NCBI GenBank assembly: GCA_937902425.1
Contig: CALFNB010000372.1
Coordinates: 1 to 39,320 of the forward strand
DNA: 39,320 nucleotides
Direction of reading: 5' to 3'
DNA from: an uncultured Acetobacteraceae bacterium
GTDB lineage: Bacteria > Pseudomonadota > Alphaproteobacteria > Acetobacterales > Acetobacteraceae
The translations under genes were made by a program, and so were the position numbers. The notes under the pieces were generated by a model. It was not told the origin of the DNA and searched no databases. It saw only the letters and a program-made list of their open reading frames with translations. Positions 7,941 through 16,785 of this stretch are shown here, one piece after another (position 1 is the stretch's first letter; each line of letters begins with the position of its first letter).

Positions 7941-8733
7941 ATGGCGGATCGGGTCGCGGTCATCACCGGGGCGGGCAGTGGCATTGGCCGGGCCTCAGCC
8001 CTCGCACTTTGCAAGGACGGCTGGTCCGTCGCACTCCTGGGCCGGCGCAAGGACGCGCTGGAGGAAACAGCGGGTCTCGCCACCGGCGGCAAAACCCTGC
8101 CAGTGCCAACCGATGTGACGGACCCGGATCAGGTGATAGACCCTGCCAGTGCCAACCGATGTGACGGACCCGGATCAGGTGATAGCCGCGTTCGCGGCGG
8201 TGAAGGAAAAGTTCGGCCGAGTGGATATGCTGTTCAACAACGCCGGCGGGAATGTGCCATCGACGAATTTCGGCGATTTCACCTGGGAGATGTGGCGCAG
8301 AGTCGTCGCCGTCAATCTGGATGCGATGTTCATGTGCGCGAACCAGGCATTTCGCATGATGCGCGATCAGACACCGCGCGGCGGGCGGATCATCAACAAT
8401 GGCTCGATTTCCGCGCATGTGCCGCGGCCCGGATCCGTGGCCTACACCTCGACCAAACACGGTGTCACCGGTCTGACAAAATCAATCGCGCTGGACGGCC
8501 GCCAATTCGACATTTGCTCCGGCCAGATCGACATTGGCAACGCGGCGACGCCAATGACAGCCCGTTCGACCAACGGTCAAATGCAGCCTTACGGCCAAAT
8601 GGCGGTTGAGGCCCGAATGGACGTCAACCACGTTGGCCAGCAGGTGGCGTTCATGGCAAACCTACCTCTCGAGTCGAACGTCCAGTTTGTCACGATCATG
8701 GCGACGAAAATGCCGTTCATCGGGCGCGGCTAA
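7941..8733 (+). pseudogene. Short-chain dehydrogenase/reductase, disrupted by a 46-bp tandem duplication
   Basis: The ATG at 7941, with AAGGGAGAA upstream, opens a classical [13 protein letters not shown] is the cofactor-binding glycine motif. NNAG, the NGSIS catalytic Ser and YTSTKHG (Tyr/Lys) all follow, but in a different frame. The frames are separated by an exact 46-base tandem repeat (8094-8139 and 8140-8185). Since 46 is not a multiple of three, the second copy shifts the frame, and the first reading ends in an unrelated tail. Removing one copy restores a continuous protein of about 248 residues ([20 protein letters not shown]). The C-terminal half also has an in-frame ATG at 8149. The lesion therefore looks recent, or is an assembly error. 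In the cluster the enzyme would oxidise a sugar or alcohol intermediate. Confidence 0.9.
8094..8185. repeat. Perfect 46-bp tandem duplication inside the SDR gene
   Basis: The unit begins ACCCTGCCAGTG and ends CAGGTGATAG. It occurs twice head to tail with no mismatch: 8094-8139 and 8140-8185. Only one copy encodes the conserved residues [13 protein letters not shown] in the correct frame with its flanks, so the second copy is an insertion. The identical copies indicate a young event such as replication slippage, or an assembly artefact. Confidence 0.97.
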
Positions 8734-8736
8734 ACG

Positions 8737-10353
8737 GTGACGGGACGGCGGCGCCAGATTGGTCAGGCCTTCCTTGGTTTTTGCCTGGCCGGTCCGGCGT
8801 TCGCTGTACCGCCGAAGAAGGCGGACGTTCAGGACGTAATCGCGGAAACGTCACGCGGACGAGTGCGGGGGGCGACCACCAGTGGGATCCGATCGTTCAA
8901 GGGGATCCCGTACGGCGCGCCCACTGATGGCCCGAACCGGTTCCGTGCGGCCAGACCCGCGGTGCCTTGGCCAGGGGTTCGCGACGCGCTCGGCTACGGG
9001 CCTATGTGCCCCCAGGAAATTCGGCCCCGACCGTCCTTCGCGACGTCATGGGAGAGCAGGCCGTCCATGAGCGAGGACTGCCTGGTTCTGAATATCTGGA
9101 CGCCGGCGTTGCGCGATCATCACATGCGACCGGTCATGGTCTGGATCCACGGTGGCGGTTTCTCCAGGGGTTCCGGCGCAAACCCGGTCTACGATGGTAC
9201 AAACCTCGCGCGGAAGGGTGACGTCGTGATTGTCACCCTCAATCACCGATTGAATATATTCGGGCATCTTTATCTCGCCAGATTGGGCGGCAGCGAATAC
9301 GCTGAATCCGGAAATCTTGGTGTTCTCGATCTGGTTTTGGCGTTGCGATGGGTGCACACCAACATCGCTGAATTTGGCGGCGACCCCGCGAATGTCACGA
9401 TCTTCGGTCAGTCCGGTGGCGGCGCCAAGATCAGCATTCTGATGGGTATGCCGCAAACGAGAGGGTTGTTCCACCGCGCGATTGTGCAAAGCGGCTCGCA
9501 ACTGGACGGACTGACAGTCGATGAGGCCAATGCCAACGCGCTGACCTTTCTCAAAGCCGCTGAGGTCCCCATTACCGACCTCTCGCGCCTACAGAAACTC
9601 ACATTTGAGCAGCTTCTGACGGCACTTCGCAAAATCACCATGGTGCCGGGCGCGCGACCGAGCTTCAGTCCGGTGGTGGACGGAAAATTCTTGCCAAAGG
9701 CCCCCTGGACTCCGGACGCGCCGGCGAGTTCCGCGACCGTTCCGATGATGATTGGAACCACCGAGACCGAAACCACGGCGTTGATCGGCGGTGGTGATGC
9801 GTCGGTTTTCTCACTGAACGATGCGAGCTTGCGGCAGAAGTTGGCCGGATGGATCCCCGCCAACGAGATCGATCGTGTTGTTGCCGGGTACCGAAGATCC
9901 GCGTCTCACGCGACACCGTCCGACCTGTTCTTCGCCATCACGACCGCGCGATGGTTCCGACAACAGACGTGGATCCAGGTTGAACGCAAAGCTGTGCAGA
10001 ATGCCGCTCCGGTTTGGCTGTACGAACTCGATTGGCAAACGCCGGTCGACGGGGGAAAGTGGAAGTCGCCCCATTCGCTCGATTTGGCCTTCGTGTTTGA
10101 TAATGTCGCCAAATCGGAATCCATGGTCGGCAGCGGCGATGGCCCGCGCGCGCTCGCGGAGCAGATGAGTGCCGCATGGCTCGCCTTCGCGCGCAGCGGC
10201 AATCCCAACAACAAAACCTCACCGCAATGGGCGCAGTTTCGTCTGCCAGACCGCACGACCATGGTGTTTGATGTAAAATCTCGCACGGTCAATGATTTTC
10301 GCGGTGATGAGCGGCAACTCCTGGCATCTCTGCCGGCGTATCGAGTAAATTGA
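8737..10353 (+). CDS. Type-B carboxylesterase, probably exported
   Basis: This 538-residue protein is of the carboxylesterase type-B family (PF00135). A basic N terminus (TGRRRQIGQ), a hydrophobic stretch and AGPAFA-V look like a cleavable signal peptide, so the enzyme is probably periplasmic. The oxyanion hole HGGG is at about 138-141. The family signature FGGDPANVTIFGQSGGG puts the nucleophile Ser at about 226. The acidic residue is probably Glu343 or Glu345 (GTTETETTA), and the His is in SPHSLDLAF near 446. The second type-B signature, SEDCLVLNIW, is present at 112-121. The GTG start at 8737 lies three bases after the SDR stop, so the gene was probably co-expressed with it. The substrate is some carboxylic ester and cannot be read from sequence. 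A paralogue lies at 17840. Confidence 0.9.
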   Translation: MTGRRRQIGQAFLGFCLAGPAFAVPPKKADVQDVIAETSRGRVRGATTSGIRSFKGIPYGAPTDGPNRFRAARPAVPWPGVRDALGYGPMCPQEIRPRPSFATSWESRPSMSEDCLVLNIWTPALRDHHMRPVMVWIHGGGFSRGSGANPVYDGTNLARKGDVVIVTLNHRLNIFGHLYLARLGGSEYAESGNLGVLDLVLALRWVHTNIAEFGGDPANVTIFGQSGGGAKISILMGMPQTRGLFHRAIVQSGSQLDGLTVDEANANALTFLKAAEVPITDLSRLQKLTFEQLLTALRKITMVPGARPSFSPVVDGKFLPKAPWTPDAPASSATVPMMIGTTETETTALIGGGDASVFSLNDASLRQKLAGWIPANEIDRVVAGYRRSASHATPSDLFFAITTARWFRQQTWIQVERKAVQNAAPVWLYELDWQTPVDGGKWKSPHSLDLAFVFDNVAKSESMVGSGDGPRALAEQMSAAWLAFARSGNPNNKTSPQWAQFRLPDRTTMVFDVKSRTVNDFRGDERQLLASLPAYRVN

Positions 10354-11822
<1,469 letters not shown>

Positions 11823-11846
11823 CCTCGGCGTGCCTTCGCGCCGAGG
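11823..11846 (+). terminator. GC-rich hairpin directly after mreB (attenuator-like)
   Basis: CCTCGGCG (11823-11830) pairs perfectly with CGCCGAGG (11839-11846) across an 8-base loop. It begins on the base after the mreB stop. No U-run follows; instead a strong ribosome site comes next. It may pause or partly stop transcription, or protect the mreB message 3' end, before mreC. Confidence 0.55.
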
Positions 11847-11856
11847 GGAGGCCGTC

Positions 11857-11883
11857 ATGACACCAATCTTTCCTGTTGCCTGA
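11857..11883 (+). CDS. Candidate 8-codon leader peptide before mreC
   Basis: An ATG at 11857 is preceded by a strong ribosome site, GGGGAGG, six bases upstream. It encodes MTPIFPVA and stops with TGA at 11881-11883. The frame is the same as mreC, whose ATG lies nine bases after that stop and has only AGGGG directly against it. Ribosomes may therefore load at the leader and re-initiate at mreC. Alternatively, the TGA may be a mutation that shortened an originally longer MreC N terminus. No homology is recognisable in so short a peptide. Confidence 0.4.
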   Translation: MTPIFPVA

Positions 11884-11892
11884 TTTCAGGGG

Positions 11893-12753
11893 ATGATCCG
11901 TCCTTCCATCCAGGCGCGCCACGCGCTGGCCAGGTTGACGTTGCCAGTGATGGTGGTCGCCGCATTCGGTCTGATGCTGGTCGGCAAGGTAGACACGGTT
12001 CTGGTGGAGCGTGCCCGTGTAACGATGTACGATGCGAGCGCGCCGATTTACGCCGCTCTCTCGGAACCTTTGGGCCAGATGAGTAAGGCTGTCGCGGAAG
12101 TCATCGGGCTGTGGGGACTTCGCGTGGAAAACGCGCGTCTGCGCGACGAAAACGAACGCTTGCGGCGTTGGCAGTCGGTCGCACTGACGCTTGACGCGGA
12201 AAACCAGCGACTGAAGGCGGCATTGCGCTGGGTCCCCGATCCCGAGGCGTCCTACGTAACCGCGCGGGTCGTGGCGGATGCCGGTGGTGTGTACGCCAAA
12301 GCAGTGCTGCTATCGGTTGGGCCAAATCATGGGCTCCGAAAGGGGCAAATCGCGCTCGATGAACGTGGATTGGTCGGTCGGATCACGGAAGTCGGAAGCC
12401 GAACCGCGCGGGTACTGCTGATCACGGATATGAACAGCCGCGTGCCGGTCATCCTGGAGAGCAGCCGTTCCCACGCGATCCTGGCCGGCACGAATGGTCC
12501 CCGGCCACGCCTGTTATATTGGTCAGAGGGCACGGTCCCAAAGGAAGGAGAGCGGATCGTCACCAGCGCTGAAGCAAACGCATTCCCGGCCAATCTACCG
12601 GTTGGGACCGTCCGATATAATGCCAACGGTGTTCCAGAGGTCGAGCCCGACGCGCAATTGCGTGCTCTCGATATCGTCCGGATCTTCGATTACGGCCTGA
12701 ATGGTTTCGCGGCACCAGAGGTGACGGCTCGCTCGACTCAAGGCCGCCACTAA
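11893..12753 (+). CDS. mreC: Rod shape-determining protein MreC
   Basis: This 286-residue protein has the MreC layout. A short cytoplasmic N terminus is followed by one membrane helix (LTLPVMVVAAFGLMLVG, about 15-31). A heptad coiled coil comes next (VENARLRDENERLRR... LDAENQRLKAAL, about 77-112). The periplasmic double beta-barrel holds YVTARVVAD, GLRKGQIALDERGLVGRI, VGSRTARVLLITDMNSRVPV and GTNGPRPRLLYW. MreC bridges MreB and the PBP2-RodA synthase. Homology to related MreC starts near MIRPSIQARHALARLTLP, which supports the ATG at 11893. The ribosome site is poor at this start, which makes coupling to the upstream leader frame likely. The stop codon overlaps the mreD ATG by one base. Confidence 0.95.
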   Translation: MIRPSIQARHALARLTLPVMVVAAFGLMLVGKVDTVLVERARVTMYDASAPIYAALSEPLGQMSKAVAEVIGLWGLRVENARLRDENERLRRWQSVALTLDAENQRLKAALRWVPDPEASYVTARVVADAGGVYAKAVLLSVGPNHGLRKGQIALDERGLVGRITEVGSRTARVLLITDMNSRVPVILESSRSHAILAGTNGPRPRLLYWSEGTVPKEGERIVTSAEANAFPANLPVGTVRYNANGVPEVEPDAQLRALDIVRIFDYGLNGFAAPEVTARSTQGRH

Positions 12754-13307
12754 TGGCGCTGAGCGACCGGTTTCCCGGTGTCCGACCCCAACTGACCGTG
12801 GGTCGCCGGCTGGATATCGTGTGGCGGCATGCATTCCCGGGAACCACCAGTCTTTTGTTGATGCTGCTTTCTCTGACGCCTTTTGGATTCTGGGGCCAGG
12901 CGGCGCTACTACCGACGGTAGCTCTGACCTGCGTGTGGTTCTGGTCATTGTTCCGGCCGGCGGCGATGGCACCTCCCGTGGTGTTCCTGATTGGCGTGCT
13001 ACTCGACCTTCTTGGCTACCTGCCGCCGGGCGTCGGCGCCCTGACCATGTTGACAACGCACGGAATTGCGCAACGGCTGCGACGAATCCTCTCCCGCCAG
13101 GGGTTCGCTGTTGTATGGCTGATCTTCATCACCGTCGCATGTGGCATCGCCGCGATGAACTGGGCTTTGGTCTCGTTGCTGACATTTAGCCTGGTACCCC
13201 CTGCGCCGGTGCTGTTCCAGGCCGGTCTCGCGGCGGCAATGTACCCCGCTGTGGCAATTCCACTATCGCTCGCTCATCGCTCCATAGCTGATCCGGATCA
13301 GGCATGA
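12753..13307 (+). CDS. mreD: Rod shape-determining protein MreD
   Basis: This is a 184-residue, strongly hydrophobic protein with about five membrane segments: LLLMLLSLTPFGFW, LLPTVALTCVWFWSLF, PPVVFLIGVLLDLLGYLPPG, VVWLIFITVACGIAAM and PVLFQAGLAAAMYPAVAIPLS. The segment FLIGVLLDLLGYLPPGVGAL is the conserved core of MreD, in which the acidic residue within a membrane helix is typical. It is an inner-membrane part of the elongasome. The ATG overlaps the mreC stop by one base and the gene ends in an ATGA overlap with mrdA, so it is translationally coupled on both sides. Identity rests on position as well as sequence, because MreD sequences are poorly conserved. Confidence 0.92.
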   Translation: MALSDRFPGVRPQLTVGRRLDIVWRHAFPGTTSLLLMLLSLTPFGFWGQAALLPTVALTCVWFWSLFRPAAMAPPVVFLIGVLLDLLGYLPPGVGALTMLTTHGIAQRLRRILSRQGFAVVWLIFITVACGIAAMNWALVSLLTFSLVPPAPVLFQAGLAAAMYPAVAIPLSLAHRSIADPDQA

Positions 13308-15166
13308 TTCGTCGCGACGTCAACCGAGGAACGGTCTTCACGCGCCGGGCTTTGCTGGTCGGGGGAGCCCAGACACTGTTATTGGGAGGTCTGGCCGCCC
13401 GCCTATGGCAAGTACAGGTTGACGAAGGCGGTCGCTATGCCACGATGGCCGAGGACAATCGTGTCACAGCCAGAATGATAGCACCGCAACGCGGTCGGAT
13501 TCTCGACCGGTTCGGCTCCCAGCTGGCTGGAAGCCTGATCAATTGGCGCGCATTGCTCGTCACCGAGCAAACGGTGAACGTTCGCCAAAGCCTGGACAAC
13601 TTATCCGCGATCGTACCCCTGACCGACGCCGAGCGGGCCCGTATCGATCGGGATCTGCGTCACGGCAAAAGCTTCATTCCGATCCTGATCAAGGAATTCC
13701 TTAGCCGGGACGCGATGACGAAGATCGAAGTGAACGCTCCCGATCTGCCCGGCATCCTGGTCGATGTGGGCACCAGCCGGACCTATAATTACCCGTATGA
13801 ACTCGCCCACATTCTCGGGTATGTCGCGCCACCCAATGAAAACGACATGGACGGCGACCCGCTGATGGCTCTGCCTGGCTTGAAGGTTGGGCGGGCCGGG
13901 GTCGAAAAATATCACGATCTGGCTCTGCGGGGCCGCCCAGGGGTGGTACACCTGGAAGTAAATGCCGTTGGACGGGTGATCCGCGAGCTGGATCGGACGG
14001 ACGGAATAAATGGCGACGATATCGGCCTGTCTTTCGATGTTGGTTTGCAACTGGCGATTCAAAAGATGCTTGGCGATGACGCCGCGAGCGCGGTCGTGCT
14101 GGATTGCCGCAATGGTGAGATCATGGCGATGGTTTCCAATCCATCGTTCGATCCGACTTTGTTCGCCACCGGGGTCTCGCAGGCTCAATGGAAGGAATGG
14201 ACGAAAGATCGGCGAACGCCATTGATCAACAAGGCGACCTCGGGACTTTATGCGCCCGGTTCGACCTTCAAGATGGCGGTGGCGCTGGCCGGCCTGGACG
14301 CCAAGGCGATCAGCTTCCATGACCGGCTCAACTGCCCAGGTCATCTCGATTTGGGAACGAGCCGGTTCCATTGCTGGAACAAGGCGGGCCACGGAGCGCT
14401 GGATCTACATCAGGCGCTTAAGTACAGTTGCGATGTGTACTTTTATCAGGTCGCCTTACGAACCGGCATCGATCGGATTTCCGCCATGGCCCACCGGCTT
14501 GGGATGGGAACCGAACTCGACATTGACATTCCCGGTCAGCGGCTCGGACTGGTACCAACCAAGGAATGGCGGCAAAGTAAAGGTCATCCCTGGGAACTCG
14601 GCGACACGGTCGTGAGCGGCATCGGCCAAGGCTACATCGTCGTTTCGCCCTTACAACTGGCGACCTATGCCGCGCGGATCGCCACCGGCCGAGCGGTTCA
14701 GCCCCATTTCACCCGCCGCATCGCCGGCGCCATGCAACCCGGCTCCCAGCCGGAAGACTGGCCGGATCTCGCCGTGCCGGAGCCTATGCTGCAGGCGGTG
14801 AGATCTGGTATGTTCGCGGTTGTGAACGACGCGGGCGGCACCGCCCCCAGAGCGCGCCTCGCCGGCCCGTTCCATCTCGCCGGCAAGACCGGGTCATCCC
14901 AGGTCCGGCGGGTGTCACGCAAGCAGCGCGAAAGCGGCACGTTCGACAGTAAGAATCTACCGTGGGAGTTTCGGCCGCACGCTCTTTTCGTCGCATACGC
15001 ACCCTACGAACAACCTCGCTACGCGTTATCGGTCGTGGTTGAGCATGGGAATGCCGGTGGCATCGTGGCCGCGCCCCTCGCACGTGACATCATGACCGAG
15101 GTCCTGCGCCGCGATCCAGCCAGCCGTCAGGATGGTCCGGCCCAGGTCGCGGACGTAAAGTCATGA
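13304..15166 (+). CDS. mrdA: Penicillin-binding protein 2, elongation transpeptidase
   Basis: This 620-residue class-B PBP has one N-terminal membrane anchor (ALLVGGAQTLLLGGLAARLW, about 16-35). The dimerisation/pedestal domain includes the conserved APQRGRILDR near residue 60 and GLKVGRAGVEKYHD near 192-205. The transpeptidase domain has all three active-site motifs: STFK (Ser320, Lys323), SCD (375-377) and KTG (528-530). PBP2 crosslinks side-wall peptidoglycan in complex with RodA. The ATG overlaps the mreD stop (ATGA). A periplasmic acidic loop before the SCD motif, with Cys344 and Cys357 (LNCPGHLD, FHCWNK), is typical of PBP2 and can hold a metal or disulphide. It is followed 22 bases later by rodA. 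Confidence 0.97.
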   Translation: MIRRDVNRGTVFTRRALLVGGAQTLLLGGLAARLWQVQVDEGGRYATMAEDNRVTARMIAPQRGRILDRFGSQLAGSLINWRALLVTEQTVNVRQSLDNLSAIVPLTDAERARIDRDLRHGKSFIPILIKEFLSRDAMTKIEVNAPDLPGILVDVGTSRTYNYPYELAHILGYVAPPNENDMDGDPLMALPGLKVGRAGVEKYHDLALRGRPGVVHLEVNAVGRVIRELDRTDGINGDDIGLSFDVGLQLAIQKMLGDDAASAVVLDCRNGEIMAMVSNPSFDPTLFATGVSQAQWKEWTKDRRTPLINKATSGLYAPGSTFKMAVALAGLDAKAISFHDRLNCPGHLDLGTSRFHCWNKAGHGALDLHQALKYSCDVYFYQVALRTGIDRISAMAHRLGMGTELDIDIPGQRLGLVPTKEWRQSKGHPWELGDTVVSGIGQGYIVVSPLQLATYAARIATGRAVQPHFTRRIAGAMQPGSQPEDWPDLAVPEPMLQAVRSGMFAVVNDAGGTAPRARLAGPFHLAGKTGSSQVRRVSRKQRESGTFDSKNLPWEFRPHALFVAYAPYEQPRYALSVVVEHGNAGGIVAAPLARDIMTEVLRRDPASRQDGPAQVADVKS

Positions 15167-15188
15167 AAAGCCGCCGGAGCCTGATCAC

Positions 15189-16331
15189 ATGATCGAACAA
15201 CGCCTGTGGCTGAAAAGTTCACACGACCTGACCGGCAAAATCTTCCGCGTCAATTGGTTGTTCGTACTGCTGCTTTGTGCGCTGGCGACGGTCGGGTATG
15301 TCGCCCTTTACAGCGCCGCGGGCGGATCGCCGGAGCCCTACGCCACGCGCCACATCGTTCGGTTCGCGTTCGGGCTGTTGATCATGGTTTGCATTGCGCT
15401 GGTCGACATCCGCATCATCGCCCGATTTTCATGGGTCGCCTATGCCGGCGGTGTCGCACTGCTGATTCTCGTGCTCAAAATCGGCCACGTCGGCAAAGGT
15501 GCTCAACGCTGGTTGGACCTGGGTGGTCAGCAAATCCAGCCTTCGGAACTGATGAAGCTGGGATTGATTCTCGCGCTGGCGGCATGGTTCCACCGCGCGA
15601 GTTGGGAACGGATCGGCAACCCTCTGTTTTTGCTTCCACCATTGATCGCGGTTCTGATCCCGGTCGGACTGATCCTGAAGGAGCCCAATCTTGGCACCGC
15701 GATGATCACCTTGATGCTGGGAGGCGTGATCTTCTTCGCCGCCGGAGTCAGATGGTGGAAATTCATTCTCGTGTTGTTGCCCGTCCCATTCGTCGCTCGT
15801 TATGCCTATCAGCATCTGCACGATTACCAACGCGCGCGGATCGACACGTTCCTGAACCCCGAGAGCGACCCGCTCGGTGCCGGATACAACATCATCCAGT
15901 CCAAGATCGCTCTGGGCTCTGGTGGGACGTGGGGCAAAGGTTTCCTGCAAGGCACGCAGGGCCACCTCGACTTTTTGCCGGAAAAGCAAACCGACTTTAT
16001 ATTCACGATGATCGGCGAGGAGTTCGGTTTGGTCGGCGCGGTCGCTGTGATCACACTTCTCATTTTGATCACCTGGGGAGCTCTGCTGGTCGGCCTGCGT
16101 TGCAAGCACCAGTACGGCAGGCTCGTCGCCTTTGGCATTGCCTGCAATTTCTTCTTCTATTGCTTTGTGAACATCGCGATGGTCATGGGGGTGATCCCCG
16201 TGGGTGGTGTGCCGCTGCCGCTTATATCGCACGGTGGTTCGGCGATGATCACCATGATGGTGTCATTTGGCATCCTCATGTCGGTGCAGGTGCATCGCGA
16301 TGTGGAGTTCGCCAACACCGACAACGACTGA
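15189..16331 (+). CDS. rodA: Rod shape-determining protein RodA, SEDS peptidoglycan glycosyltransferase
   Basis: This is a 380-residue SEDS-family membrane protein with about ten transmembrane helices. Recognisable parts are VNWLFVLLLCALATVGYVALYSAAGG at the N terminus, GAQRWLDLGGQQIQPSELMKL, LKEPNLGTAMITLMLGGVIFFAAG (the ExPxxxT/LGT part of the active site), SKIALGSGGTWGKGFLQGTQ, LPEKQTDFIFTMIGEEFGL with the conserved acidic residues, and the C-terminal GVIPVGGVPLPLISHGGSAM signature. RodA polymerises lipid II into glycan strands for the elongasome, using MurJ-flipped lipid II. It works with PBP2 encoded directly upstream. Its TGA stop overlaps the ATG of a DUF3293 gene by one base. Confidence 0.97.
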   Translation: MIEQRLWLKSSHDLTGKIFRVNWLFVLLLCALATVGYVALYSAAGGSPEPYATRHIVRFAFGLLIMVCIALVDIRIIARFSWVAYAGGVALLILVLKIGHVGKGAQRWLDLGGQQIQPSELMKLGLILALAAWFHRASWERIGNPLFLLPPLIAVLIPVGLILKEPNLGTAMITLMLGGVIFFAAGVRWWKFILVLLPVPFVARYAYQHLHDYQRARIDTFLNPESDPLGAGYNIIQSKIALGSGGTWGKGFLQGTQGHLDFLPEKQTDFIFTMIGEEFGLVGAVAVITLLILITWGALLVGLRCKHQYGRLVAFGIACNFFFYCFVNIAMVMGVIPVGGVPLPLISHGGSAMITMMVSFGILMSVQVHRDVEFANTDND

Positions 16332-16785
16332 TGAAGCTACCGGCACGTCTGTTGAGTGCCTGGCGGCACACGCATTACACCATGGGAACGATCGACGTGA
16401 TGATCAATCGCCGGTCATCGGAAATGGACAAGTTGCTGACCGCATATCGCGTCAGATCCGCCGTGTTCGTGACGGCCTGGAATCCGCTGTCACATCGGAT
16501 GCCGGTCCGTTGGAACCAACGCAGCAGGATCGACTGAAGCAGCGATTGCGTCGATGTGTGACGCTGCCAGCGGAAGGTTCCTGTTGGAGGTGGCGCGAAG
16601 AACATTTGCTGGTCCTCGCGGCCCCAGGCCTGGTCAAGCGGCTGGCGCGGCTGTTTCGACAGGCGGCTGTCGTGGTCGTGAAGCGCGGTCAGGCGGCGGC
16701 TCTGACGATCAGTTTTCCGGTGTTCTCGCCCCTGAATAACATGCCCAGTGCAAGTGGCGCGTTGTCCAACCCGTCGACGACGTGA
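16331..16785 (+). pseudogene. DUF3293-domain gene with a frameshift
   Basis: The ATG at 16331 overlaps the rodA stop. The first frame reads MKLPARLLSAWRHTHY... LLTAYRVRSAVFVTAWNPLS, the start of a DUF3293 domain, where a strand followed by ThrAlaTrp/TyrAsnPro is typical. It then ends at 16537 with unrelated residues. The expected continuation lies in the next frame from about 16495: SDAGPLEPTQQDRLKQRLRR, WRWREEHLLVLAAPG, LARLFRQAAVVVVKRGQ, with a stop at 16785. One base is missing (or two are extra) near 16493-16497. The tail overlaps the convergent oxidoreductase gene by about 97 bases. The function of DUF3293 is unknown; its linkage to rodA is common knowledge for some Acetobacteraceae only from memory, so treat it as tentative. 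Confidence 0.72.

Noticed and set aside
15206-16537. A 443-codon open frame overlapping rodA in another phase
   Set aside because: RodA is unmistakable in this region. The alternative reading is arginine-rich without motifs. Only its last part, from 16331, coincides with the true start of the DUF3293 gene.
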